NCBI GenBank assembly: GCA_016177805.1
Contig: JACOUN010000110.1
Coordinates: 1 to 64,000 of the forward strand
Origin: Rhodocyclales bacterium
GTDB taxonomy: Bacteria; Pseudomonadota; Gammaproteobacteria; Burkholderiales; Rhodocyclaceae
Direction: 5' to 3'
Length of the DNA stretch: 64,000 bases
Part shown: piece by piece, positions 29,869 to 37,913 of the stretch
Layout of the letters: each line of letters starts with the position of its first letter
Numbering within the stretch: position 1 is the stretch's first letter
The notes under the pieces: model-generated
What the model was told of the DNA's origin: nothing
Seen by the model: the letters and a program-made list of their open reading frames with translations, nothing else
The model's database searches: none
Position numbers and translations under genes: made by a program

Positions 29869-31327
29869 TCAAGGCAAAGTAGAAATGTCCGGTTGTTGAG
29901 CCAGATAGAGATGTCCGGTCGTGATGCGAGGCGGGTAGGATGTTGGCCCTCAGGGGCTGGCCAATTGGCCAGCCCCTGAGGGCTGCGGCCCGAGCCAGCG
30001 GCGCCATGGGTGATGGGGTGCGGGGCGGGATTTCTCGGACCAGCGGCGGGCGCTCAGTACGGCATCAACGCGCGCATTGAGTGTCTTGTCATCAACGGCG
30101 GCGGTGTCCGGTGCCGGTGCCTGTGCATCAAAGATTCGATAGGGCAGCGTCTCGTTTCTGTGCATCAGTTCAATGCGCCCATCGGTATAGGTGACGATGG
30201 TGACGGAGGCCCCGCGCAGCGCGTAGCGTGGCGCACCGCCGGTCTGGACGATGTAGCGCTGGCGGCGAAATGACAGCACCAGATCCTTGGAGAGCTTGCG
30301 GGTGTCGTGTATCGCGCAGATGCGGGCCAGTGCGGCGGGCTCGCCCACATAGGCGCAGTGAGCGTCTTCGGCATCGGCCGGGGCGACGGCAAAGCGCGCA
30401 TTGTGGGCCTCGATCAAGGTGGGCAGTGCGAGGTTGGCCGCCTCCATGTCATTGATACCGGCCAGCCGCAGCGCCTTGACCAACCGATCCTGCAGCGTCT
30501 GAAACAGTCGCTCGACGCGCCCCTTGGCCTGCGGGGTCAGGGCTTGAATTCCGGTGATCTCCAGACTGCCCAGCGCGCGCTGGAACTGGGTCGGTTGCCC
30601 GTCCTCGGGGTCGTGCTTGGTGAAGATGCCGTGCCGGTCGCTGTACAGGGCCGCCGGGCGGCCGTAGCGTTCGACATAGGTGCGCAGGCAGTCAAGGTAG
30701 GCCCGGCTCGTCTCTGCCGGGACAAAGCGTGCTTCCATCACCCGGCTGCTGGCATCGTCGATGAAGGCTATCAGGGTACAGCGCGGGCCTCGCCCTTCGA
30801 ACCAGTCATGTGGGCTGCCGTCGATCTGCACCAGCTCGCCTTGGCGCGCACGGCGCGGTCGCGGCGGATGCAGTGACTGGCGCCGCCCACGCGCCGCCTT
30901 CCACAGACCCGCCTCGATCAACCAGGTGCGCAGCGTCTCTTTCGATAGTTCGTATCCGTCGCTGCGCAGATACTCCGTTGCCAGGGTCGGGCCAAAGTCC
31001 GCGTAGCGGGCGCGCACTTGTGCCAGCACAGCCGACTTCACTTCGTCGCCAATGCGCCGGTTCGAAGCCCTGCCTCGGCGCTGGCTTACCAGCGCCTGCG
31101 CGCCACCCTGCTCATACTTGTGCAACAGCCGCCGTACCTGTCGCTCCGACAGCCCCAACGTCACGCTGGCTGAACGCTGGCTGCACACTCCCTCTGCCAC
31201 ACGGCCAAGCACCTCAAGCCGCCTGATCTCCTTGCTACTCATCTCGATCCGATCCACCACAGCCTCCGCCAGTAAAACCAGCGGACATTTCTAACTTGCC
31301 CAGACCGGACATTACTAACTTGCTCCT
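29869..31327. mobile_element. ISNCY/IS1202-like insertion sequence
   Basis: About 1459 bp carry one DDE transposase. Both ends hold imperfect inverted repeats: GCAAAGTAGAAATGTCCGG on the left and, reversed, GCAAGTTAGTAATGTCCGG on the right. A second inner copy of the ..AGAAATGTCCG motif lies about 25 bases inside each end. A perfect 21-bp direct repeat flanks the element. The right end lies only 43 bases before the -10 box of the ahcY riboswitch transcript. The boundaries are set by the direct repeat and may be off by a few bases. Confidence 0.82.
29950..31260 (-). CDS. ISNCY-family (IS1202-like) transposase
   Basis: This 436-residue transposase has an N-terminal helix-turn-helix (LGLSERQVRRLLHKYEQGG), then an rve-type catalytic core with the first Asp in LVQIDGSPHDWF, a second in AALYSDRHGIF, and a Glu in TPQAKGRVERLFQTLQDRL. 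That spacing and length match the ISNCY group that includes IS1202. The start is uncertain: the GTG at 31260 lies soon after a GGAGG, while the ATG at 31242 gives MSSKEIRRLEVLGRV. The gene is uninterrupted, so the element may be active. Confidence 0.85.
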   Translation of the reverse strand: MVDRIEMSSKEIRRLEVLGRVAEGVCSQRSASVTLGLSERQVRRLLHKYEQGGAQALVSQRRGRASNRRIGDEVKSAVLAQVRARYADFGPTLATEYLRSDGYELSKETLRTWLIEAGLWKAARGRRQSLHPPRPRRARQGELVQIDGSPHDWFEGRGPRCTLIAFIDDASSRVMEARFVPAETSRAYLDCLRTYVERYGRPAALYSDRHGIFTKHDPEDGQPTQFQRALGSLEITGIQALTPQAKGRVERLFQTLQDRLVKALRLAGINDMEAANLALPTLIEAHNARFAVAPADAEDAHCAYVGEPAALARICAIHDTRKLSKDLVLSFRRQRYIVQTGGAPRYALRGASVTIVTYTDGRIELMHRNETLPYRIFDAQAPAPDTAAVDDKTLNARVDAVLSARRWSEKSRPAPHHPWRRWLGPQPSGAGQLASP

Positions 31328-31348
31328 ACATGAGGCCACATGAGGGTG
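31328..31348. repeat. 21-bp direct repeat, right copy (possible target duplication)
   Basis: This is the exact copy of 29848-29868. It reconstitutes the sequence immediately upstream of the ahcY promoter on the right side of the insertion, so the -35 region of that promoter starts at its last bases. Confidence 0.75.
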
Positions 31349-31369
31349 GCCGGGCAAGCGCTCTCGCCG

Positions 31370-31375
31370 TATAAT
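31370..31375 (+). promoter_or_regulatory. -10 box for the SAH riboswitch/ahcY transcript
   Basis: A perfect TATAAT lies just upstream of the riboswitch aptamer. The matching -35 position (about 31347-31352, TGGCCG) is weak and lies at the edge of the right-hand direct repeat, so the insertion may have altered what stood upstream. Confidence 0.6.
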
Positions 31376-31380
31376 CGGCG

Positions 31381-31486
31381 GCTACGAGGAGCGCTGCAAG
31401 GCAACGGGTATACGGTTCCCACCGGCCCGCCCCAGGCTCGAAAGCTCGTCCGGCCCCGGACGTGACTTTCAAACCGCGCTCACCTG
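31381..31486 (+). ncRNA. S-adenosylhomocysteine (SAH) riboswitch
   Basis: The leader of ahcY contains the conserved SAH aptamer pieces in order: CGAGGAGCGCTGCAAGG (31385-31401), CCAGGCTCG (31432-31440) and CCGCGCTCACC (31474-31484). The closing helix pairs GAGCGC (31389-31394) with GCGCTC (31476-31481), and an internal hairpin CGTCCGG/CCGGACG is visible at 31447-31462. SAH riboswitches turn on genes that remove SAH, and ahcY is their classic target. Downstream, GGTGAGC at 31515-31521 could pair with GCTCACC (31478-31484), competing with the closing helix. Confidence 0.88.
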
Positions 31487-31570
31487 ACCAACCCCTGCCG
31501 GGTTCGGGATGACGGGTGAGCACATATCGAGCACGACCCCTTCCCTCCCGGTCATAGCATGGAGCAACCC

Positions 31571-32980
<1,410 letters not shown>

Positions 32981-32986
32981 GCGTCC

Positions 32987-33038
32987 TTGAAATTCTCTCG
33001 TCCAGTAACCACAATGGAACTGCAATGGTTCCATTGTG
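32987..33038 (+). promoter_or_regulatory. Promoter and operator palindrome of the VapBC-like module
   Basis: TTGAAA (32987-32992), a 17-base spacer and CACAAT (33010-33015) form a plausible promoter. A perfect 11-bp inverted repeat, CACAATGGAAC (33010-33020) and GTTCCATTGTG (33028-33038), covers the -10 and ends at the ribosome-binding site. Toxin-antitoxin complexes typically repress at such sites. Confidence 0.6.
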
Positions 33039-33048
33039 GAGGTATCCA

Positions 33049-33423
33049 ATGCCCGTGACACTGACAATCAAACAAGTGCCCGACGAACTGGCCGAGCGCC
33101 TGCGCGCGCAGGCCGCGCGCAATCATCGCTCGCTACAGGGTGAGTTGATGCACACGCTGGAAACCGCGATCGCGGCACACGATTACGGCAAGGCGAGCGT
33201 GGCCTTGCAGAGCAGGTCCGCCCCCGCCCCCGCCAGATCGTTCGATCGGAGCGGCGCAGCGGATCAAGCCCAAGGGGATCTCCTCGCCCAGCTCGACAGC
33301 ATCGTCGCCGGCAGCCACTGGGGCGAAGCGCCGCTGCTGGGGCGCGATCAGGCCAACGACCGCAGCCTGATGCGGGAATTCGACCATCTCGTGCAGGAAC
33401 GGCAAGCCGACTACCGTCGATGA
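33049..33423 (+). CDS. FitA/VapB-like ribbon-helix-helix antitoxin
   Basis: This 124-residue protein starts with a ribbon-helix-helix domain (PVTLTIKQVPDELAERLRAQAARNHRSLQGELMHTLE) that would bind the operator upstream. The C-terminal part (residues about 60-124) should contact the PIN toxin and is longer than usual for FitA. The ATG at 33049 is preceded by GGAGG six bases away. It overlaps the toxin gene by four bases (ATGA). The pair lies directly behind ahcY but appears to have its own promoter. Confidence 0.85.
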   Translation: MPVTLTIKQVPDELAERLRAQAARNHRSLQGELMHTLETAIAAHDYGKASVALQSRSAPAPARSFDRSGAADQAQGDLLAQLDSIVAGSHWGEAPLLGRDQANDRSLMREFDHLVQERQADYRR

Positions 33424-33833
33424 ATACCTACTTTCTCGACACCAACATCCTGATATACGCCACCTCGCTCGCGGCCGACCACGCCGGCAGGAAAGCGATC
33501 GCACGCGATTGGGTGGCACGATCGGACTGGGGGTTGTCCACCCAGGTGCTGATGGAGTTCTACGCCAATGCTCGCCAACCGCGCCACGGTCTGCCCGCGC
33601 AGGCGCCACGGCGGCTGGTAGAGCAACTCGCCGCCAGTCGCCCGGTGCAACCCATGGAACACGCGCTTGTACTGGAAGCGCTCGCCCTGAGTGAACGCTA
33701 CCGGCTCAGTCACTGGGACGCCGCCATCCTGTGTGCCGCCCGACGCCTGGGTGCCCATACCGTGGTCAGCGAAGACCTCGCCCACGGCCAGGACTACAAT
33801 GGCATTACCGTGTTCAACCCGTTTCTGGGCTAG
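33420..33833 (+). CDS. VapC-like PIN-domain ribonuclease toxin
   Basis: This 137-residue PIN-domain protein has the acidic residues expected for Mg-dependent RNA cleavage: D7 (FLDTNILIY), E46 (QVLMEFYAN), D100 (SHWDAAI), and E118/D119 (SEDLAHGQ). VapC toxins cut specific tRNA or rRNA sites and stop translation. It overlaps its antitoxin by ATGA, which implies translational coupling. The exact RNA target cannot be read from the sequence. Confidence 0.88.
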   Translation: MNTYFLDTNILIYATSLAADHAGRKAIARDWVARSDWGLSTQVLMEFYANARQPRHGLPAQAPRRLVEQLAASRPVQPMEHALVLEALALSERYRLSHWDAAILCAARRLGAHTVVSEDLAHGQDYNGITVFNPFLG

Positions 33834-33879
33834 AAGTGAAAAAATCGACCGCCAGAACTCCGTTGCAAGGAGAGCCCGC

Positions 33880-34536
33880 ATGAAACACCCCAGGGTGCGC
33901 CAGACGCGGCCGGACGACATTCCGGCGCTGATCGAGTTGCAGGCGCGCGTCTACCCCTCGATCCCGGCCTGGAGCCGGCGCAAGCTGCGCGAACAGCTCG
34001 ATGTCTTCCCGCAAGGGCAGATCGTGGCCGAGGGCGAAAACGGCGTGGTCGGTTGTGCCAGTTCGATGATCGTGCCGTGGGACGAATGGGCCGAATCGCA
34101 TTCATGGAAGGAAATCACCGGCGCCGGCACCTTTGAAAACCACAACCCGGACGGCAAGACGCTGTACGGCGCCGAAGTGTTCGTCGCCCCCGAATTGCGC
34201 GGCAAAGGCATCGGCCACCTGCTGTATGAGGGACGGCGCACCTTGTGCCGGGCGATGAACCTCAAGCGCATCATCGCCTGCGGCCGCCTGCCCGGCTATC
34301 ACCAGTACGCCAATGAAATGAGCGTCGAGTTCTACGCGCGAAAAGTCGTATGGGGCGACCTGCGTGACATGGTGCTGAGCTTCCAGCTCAAGGAAGGCTT
34401 CAGCTACTGCGGCATCGTCGAAGACTACCTGCCGGAAGACAAGGAGTCCTGTGGCCACGCATCGATCATCGCGTGGCTCAACCCCGACTACGACCCGTCG
34501 CGCCCCACCACCATCCCCGAGGAGATCGCGCTGTGA
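33880..34536 (+). CDS. GNAT-family N-acetyltransferase
   Basis: This 218-residue protein contains a GNAT fold; the acetyl-CoA loop is visible in EVFVAPELRGKGIGHLLYEGRR. The start KHPRVRQTRPDDIPALIELQARVYP and the end GIVEDYLPEDKESCGHASIIAWLNPDY match the acetyltransferase half of proteins in which GNAT is fused to a nitrilase-like domain. Here the halves are separate genes overlapping by four bases (GTGA). The ATG at 33880 has AAGGAGA nearby. The acetyl acceptor is unknown. Confidence 0.82.
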   Translation: MKHPRVRQTRPDDIPALIELQARVYPSIPAWSRRKLREQLDVFPQGQIVAEGENGVVGCASSMIVPWDEWAESHSWKEITGAGTFENHNPDGKTLYGAEVFVAPELRGKGIGHLLYEGRRTLCRAMNLKRIIACGRLPGYHQYANEMSVEFYARKVVWGDLRDMVLSFQLKEGFSYCGIVEDYLPEDKESCGHASIIAWLNPDYDPSRPTTIPEEIAL

Positions 34537-35408
34537 TCGTGCGAATCGCCGCCGTCCAGTACCTGCTGCGCCAGATCCACGACTGGTCCGGCTTCGAGAA
34601 CCAGGTGCGCTTCATCATGAAGGCCGCCGGCGACTACAAGCCGCAGTTCGTGCTGCTGCCCGAGATCTTCACCACCCAGTTGCTGTCCTTCATGGACACC
34701 AGCAACGTGCGCGACGCGGTGCGCAACATGCACGACTACACCAAGCGCTACAAGGAGCTGATGCAGGAGCTGGCGGCGCAGTGGAACGTGCACCTCATCG
34801 GCGGCAGCCACCCCACCCTGCATGAAGACGGGCGCCTGCTCAACACCGCCTACTACTTCACGCCGGGCGGAGAAATCCACGAGCAGGACAAGATCCACCG
34901 CACCCGCTGGGAGCGCGAGAAGTGGAACACCGACGCCGGCGACCAGTTGCGTTTGTTCGAGACGCCGTTCGGCAAGATCGCCATCCTGATCTGCTACGAC
35001 ATCGAATTCCCCGAACTCGCCCGCATGGTGTGCGAGGCCGGTGCCGACATCCTGTTCGTGCCGTCGTGCACCGACGACCGCCAGGGATTCATGCGCGTGC
35101 GTTACTGCTGCCATGCCCGCGCCATCGAAAACCAGGTGTTCGTCGCGATGACCAGCACCGTCGGCAACCTGCCGGTCGAAGGCCTCGGACTGCACTACGG
35201 CCAGGCCAGCATCATCACCCCGTCGGACTTCGCGTTCGCGCGCGACGGCATCGCCGCCGAAGGCACACCCAACATCGAACAGATCATTGTTGCCGACGTC
35301 GATCTGGCCGACCTCGAAAGCTACCGCCTCAACGGCACCACCATCCCGCTCTACGACAAGCGCAAGGATGTGTATGAGCACCCGGTCGAAGTGGTCAACG
35401 TAAAATGA
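34533..35408 (+). CDS. Carbon-nitrogen hydrolase (nitrilase superfamily)
   Basis: This 291-residue enzyme shows the nitrilase-superfamily triad E44 (LLPEIF), K120 (EQDKIHR) and C154 (ILICYDIEFPE). Members hydrolyse amides or transfer acyl groups. The GTG at 34533 overlaps the stop of the GNAT gene and has AGGAG eight bases upstream. The pair GNAT plus nitrilase is found fused elsewhere, so the two proteins likely act on one substrate. It overlaps the following tlyA-like gene by four bases (ATGA). Confidence 0.9.
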   Translation: MIVRIAAVQYLLRQIHDWSGFENQVRFIMKAAGDYKPQFVLLPEIFTTQLLSFMDTSNVRDAVRNMHDYTKRYKELMQELAAQWNVHLIGGSHPTLHEDGRLLNTAYYFTPGGEIHEQDKIHRTRWEREKWNTDAGDQLRLFETPFGKIAILICYDIEFPELARMVCEAGADILFVPSCTDDRQGFMRVRYCCHARAIENQVFVAMTSTVGNLPVEGLGLHYGQASIITPSDFAFARDGIAAEGTPNIEQIIVADVDLADLESYRLNGTTIPLYDKRKDVYEHPVEVVNVK

Positions 35409-36265
35409 AGTCCTTCCACCGCCGCACCGCACGTCCCGCACCGGTCCCGCACGAGACGCCGGCGCCCGCCGTCGACAGGCACGGCCTGCAGCGCGTCGAC
35501 AGCCTGCTGGTCGCGCAGGGACTGGCGCCGTCACGCACCGTGGCGCAGCGCATGATCGCGGCTGGGCGCGTCAGCATGGCGGGGCAGCCGGTCGCCAAGG
35601 CGTCGCTGGAACTGCCCGGCGACGCGCCATTGAGCATCACCCCCGACGATGACGACCGCTTCGTGTCGCGCGGCGGGCTCAAGCTCGCGGCGGCGCTGAC
35701 ACGTACCGGCCTGTCGGTCGCGGGCGCGGCGGCGCTCGATGTCGGACAATCGACTGGCGGCTTCACCGACTGCCTGCTGCAGGCCGGTGCCGCCAGAGTG
35801 ATCGGGGTCGAAGTCGGCCATGAGCAACTGCACCCGCGCCTGCGCCACGACACGCGCGTGGTCTGCATCGAAGGACTCAACGCGCGCAACCTCGACCGCG
35901 CCGAGCTGGGCGAACACATGCCGACGGCCGGTTTCGATCTCATCGTGTGCGACGCGAGCTTCATCTCGCTGACCCTGCTGCTGCCGCGCTGGCCGGCGCT
36001 GCTGGCGCCGGGCGGCAGCGTGCTGGCGCTGGTCAAGCCGCAGTTCGAGACCGACGGCCCCGAAGCGTTGGGCAAGGGGGGGGTAGTGCGCAGCGCCTCG
36101 GCCCATGCCGCGATAGAACGGCGCATACGCGAGGCGGCCACCGCGAGCGGCTTTGCCGTGCGCGATTGGTTCGATTCGCCCATCACCGGCGGAGGGGTCG
36201 GCAAGATTGCCGGCAACCGCGAATTCCTGATCTGGATGCAACACGACAACCATGACCCACACTGA
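35405..36265 (+). CDS. TlyA-family rRNA (ribose-2'-O) methyltransferase
   Basis: This 286-residue protein has an S4 RNA-binding domain at about 23-85 (QRVDSLLVAQGLAPSRTVAQRMIAAGRV) and an FtsJ-like SAM methyltransferase domain from about 90 (VSRGGLKLAAAL, then ALDVGQSTGGFTDCLLQAGA). TlyA proteins methylate 16S and 23S rRNA; older annotations call them hemolysin A. The first 20 residues are a basic extension. It overlaps the nitrilase by four bases and metF by 14, so this is a tight operon. Confidence 0.9.
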   Translation: MKSFHRRTARPAPVPHETPAPAVDRHGLQRVDSLLVAQGLAPSRTVAQRMIAAGRVSMAGQPVAKASLELPGDAPLSITPDDDDRFVSRGGLKLAAALTRTGLSVAGAAALDVGQSTGGFTDCLLQAGAARVIGVEVGHEQLHPRLRHDTRVVCIEGLNARNLDRAELGEHMPTAGFDLIVCDASFISLTLLLPRWPALLAPGGSVLALVKPQFETDGPEALGKGGVVRSASAHAAIERRIREAATASGFAVRDWFDSPITGGGVGKIAGNREFLIWMQHDNHDPH

Positions 36266-37085
36266 ACTATCCATCGAATTCTTCCCCCCGCAGACCGACG
36301 AAGGCGCGGAAAAGCTGCGCCTCGCGCGCGCGCGCCTGGCGCAACTGAAGCCCGCGTTCTTCTCCGTCACCTACGGCGCGGGCGGCTCGACGCGCGAGCG
36401 CAGCTTCGCCACGGTGCAGGAAATCGCCGCCGAAGGCCACGAGGCCGCGCCCCACCTGTCGTGCATCGGCTCGACCCGCGCCGGGATCCGCGAAATCCTC
36501 GCCGAGTACGCCGCCACAGGCATCCGCCGCATCGTCGCGCTGCGCGGCGATCTGCCCTCGGGCGCCGGCGCGGCGGGCGAGTTCCGCTACGCCAACGAAC
36601 TGGTCGAGTTCATCCGCAGCGAAACCGGCGACCGCTTCAGCATCGAAGTGGCCGCCTACCCGGAGTGGCACCCCCAGGCACGCAGCCCGCGCGACGACCT
36701 GCTCGCGTTCAAGCGCAAGGTGGATGCCGGCGCCAATTCGGCGATCACCCAGTATTTCTACAACCTCGACGCCTACCGGCATTTCGTCGATGAGGCGCAC
36801 GCGCTGGGCGTCGCCATACCGATCATTCCGGGCATCATGCCGATCACCAGTTTCTCGCGCCTGGCGCGCTTCTCCGACGCCTGCGGGGCCGAGCTGCCGC
36901 GCTGGATGCGGCGCAAGTTCGAGTCATATGGCGATGACAGCGACTCGATCAAGGCCTTCGGCCTCGACGTGGTCACCGAACTGTGCCAGCACCTGATCGC
37001 CGAAGGCGTGCCCGGCCTGCACTTCTACAGCATGAACCAGGCCGGACCGACCTGCGCCATCGTCGAACGGCTCGGACTCAAGTAA
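36252..37085 (+). CDS. metF: 5,10-Methylenetetrahydrofolate reductase
   Basis: MetF (277 residues) reduces methylene-THF to methyl-THF for methionine synthesis using FAD. Family marks are SIEFFPPQTDEG, FFSVTYGAGGST, HLSCIGSTRAGI, and FFYNLDAYRHFVDEA. Length is normal. It overlaps tlyA by 14 bases. It supplies the methyl donor for the cobalamin-dependent methionine synthase encoded at the right end of the window, and ahcY closes the same cycle by regenerating homocysteine. Confidence 0.96.
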   Translation: MTHTELSIEFFPPQTDEGAEKLRLARARLAQLKPAFFSVTYGAGGSTRERSFATVQEIAAEGHEAAPHLSCIGSTRAGIREILAEYAATGIRRIVALRGDLPSGAGAAGEFRYANELVEFIRSETGDRFSIEVAAYPEWHPQARSPRDDLLAFKRKVDAGANSAITQYFYNLDAYRHFVDEAHALGVAIPIIPGIMPITSFSRLARFSDACGAELPRWMRRKFESYGDDSDSIKAFGLDVVTELCQHLIAEGVPGLHFYSMNQAGPTCAIVERLGLK

Positions 37086-37092
37086 CCCCCCC

Positions 37093-37458
37093 ATGGCACC
37101 CAAGCCCCCGCCCGAGATCGTCAGCTATGCACAGGAACTGTTCGCGCCGCTCGGGACCGTGCGCATCAAGGCGATGTTCGGCGGCTGGGGGTTCTACGTC
37201 GACGACCTGTTCATCGCCCTGGTTGCCTGGGACACCCTGTACCTGAAGGCCGACGCCGACAGCCAGGCGCCTTTCGCGGCGGCCGGCTGCCAGCCCTTCC
37301 GCTATACCCAGCCCGACGGACGCGAATTCGTCATGGGCTACTGGAGCGCCCCCGACGAAGCACTCGACAGCCCCGCCGCGATGGAACCTTGGGCGCGCCG
37401 CGCGATTGCATGCGCGCTGCGCAAGCGCAAACCGGCCAAGCGTCACCCCATGCCGTGA
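37093..37458 (+). CDS. TfoX N-terminal domain protein
   Basis: This 121-residue protein matches the TfoX N-terminal domain alone (YAQELFAPLGTVRIKAMFGGWGFYVDDLFIALVA, then PFRYTQPDGREFVMGYW). Despite the name, single-domain members are not known competence regulators, and their function is unclear. It follows metF by seven bases and is likely in the same operon. Its last 16 bases overlap the convergent small gene on the minus strand. Confidence 0.85.
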   Translation: MAPKPPPEIVSYAQELFAPLGTVRIKAMFGGWGFYVDDLFIALVAWDTLYLKADADSQAPFAAAGCQPFRYTQPDGREFVMGYWSAPDEALDSPAAMEPWARRAIACALRKRKPAKRHPMP

Positions 37459-37739
37459 CGCGCCATCCAGGCATGAAAATCACCCTTGTTGGCCAGGCGG
37501 CGCAGGTGCTCGAAGTGCAGCACCATGTTCTCCACCATGGTGTGCGCGGCTATCGCCGCCATGACTTCCAGACGCGCGTCGGCGCTCAGCCCATGCGCTG
37601 ACAGGCGACAGTCGATTTCACAGAAATGGTTGGCCATGAGACGACGTACGTCACGCTCGTCCATGGAGAGGTCGCCGAGGTCGAGCGGATCTTCAATCTC
37701 GATGTCGGCCATCAACGATTCTACGGATTGCGGATTCAT
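37443..37739 (-). CDS. Small hypothetical protein
   Basis: This 98-residue, largely helical acidic protein has no family I can name. The N-terminus is rich in Asp and Glu (MADIEIEDPLDLGDLSMDERD), and the C-terminus is basic with several His (NMVLHFEHLRRLANKGDFHAWMARHG). The ATG at 37739 has AGGAG eight bases upstream, which supports it as a real gene. It is convergent with the TfoX-like gene and divergent from the DUF1631 gene. Confidence 0.6.
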   Translation of the reverse strand: MNPQSVESLMADIEIEDPLDLGDLSMDERDVRRLMANHFCEIDCRLSAHGLSADARLEVMAAIAAHTMVENMVLHFEHLRRLANKGDFHAWMARHGMG

Positions 37740-37913
37740 GAGCGATGCTCCTGCAGCCGGACAGGTGGAGTTTTGACAGCGCCGCTGCGACGCGAGTGCC
37801 CGAGACAACCGAACTATCCGCCTCGCACCACGCGGCCGCACCCATCACACTTCTGCAATACACCATTTGCCTGCATAATTGGGCCATGTTACCCATTCAG
37901 GGGAATTGCGGGC

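Noticed and set aside
37093-37458. TfoX as a natural-competence regulator
   Set aside because: Only the N-terminal domain is present, and it sits in a metabolic operon, so the competence role cannot be assumed.
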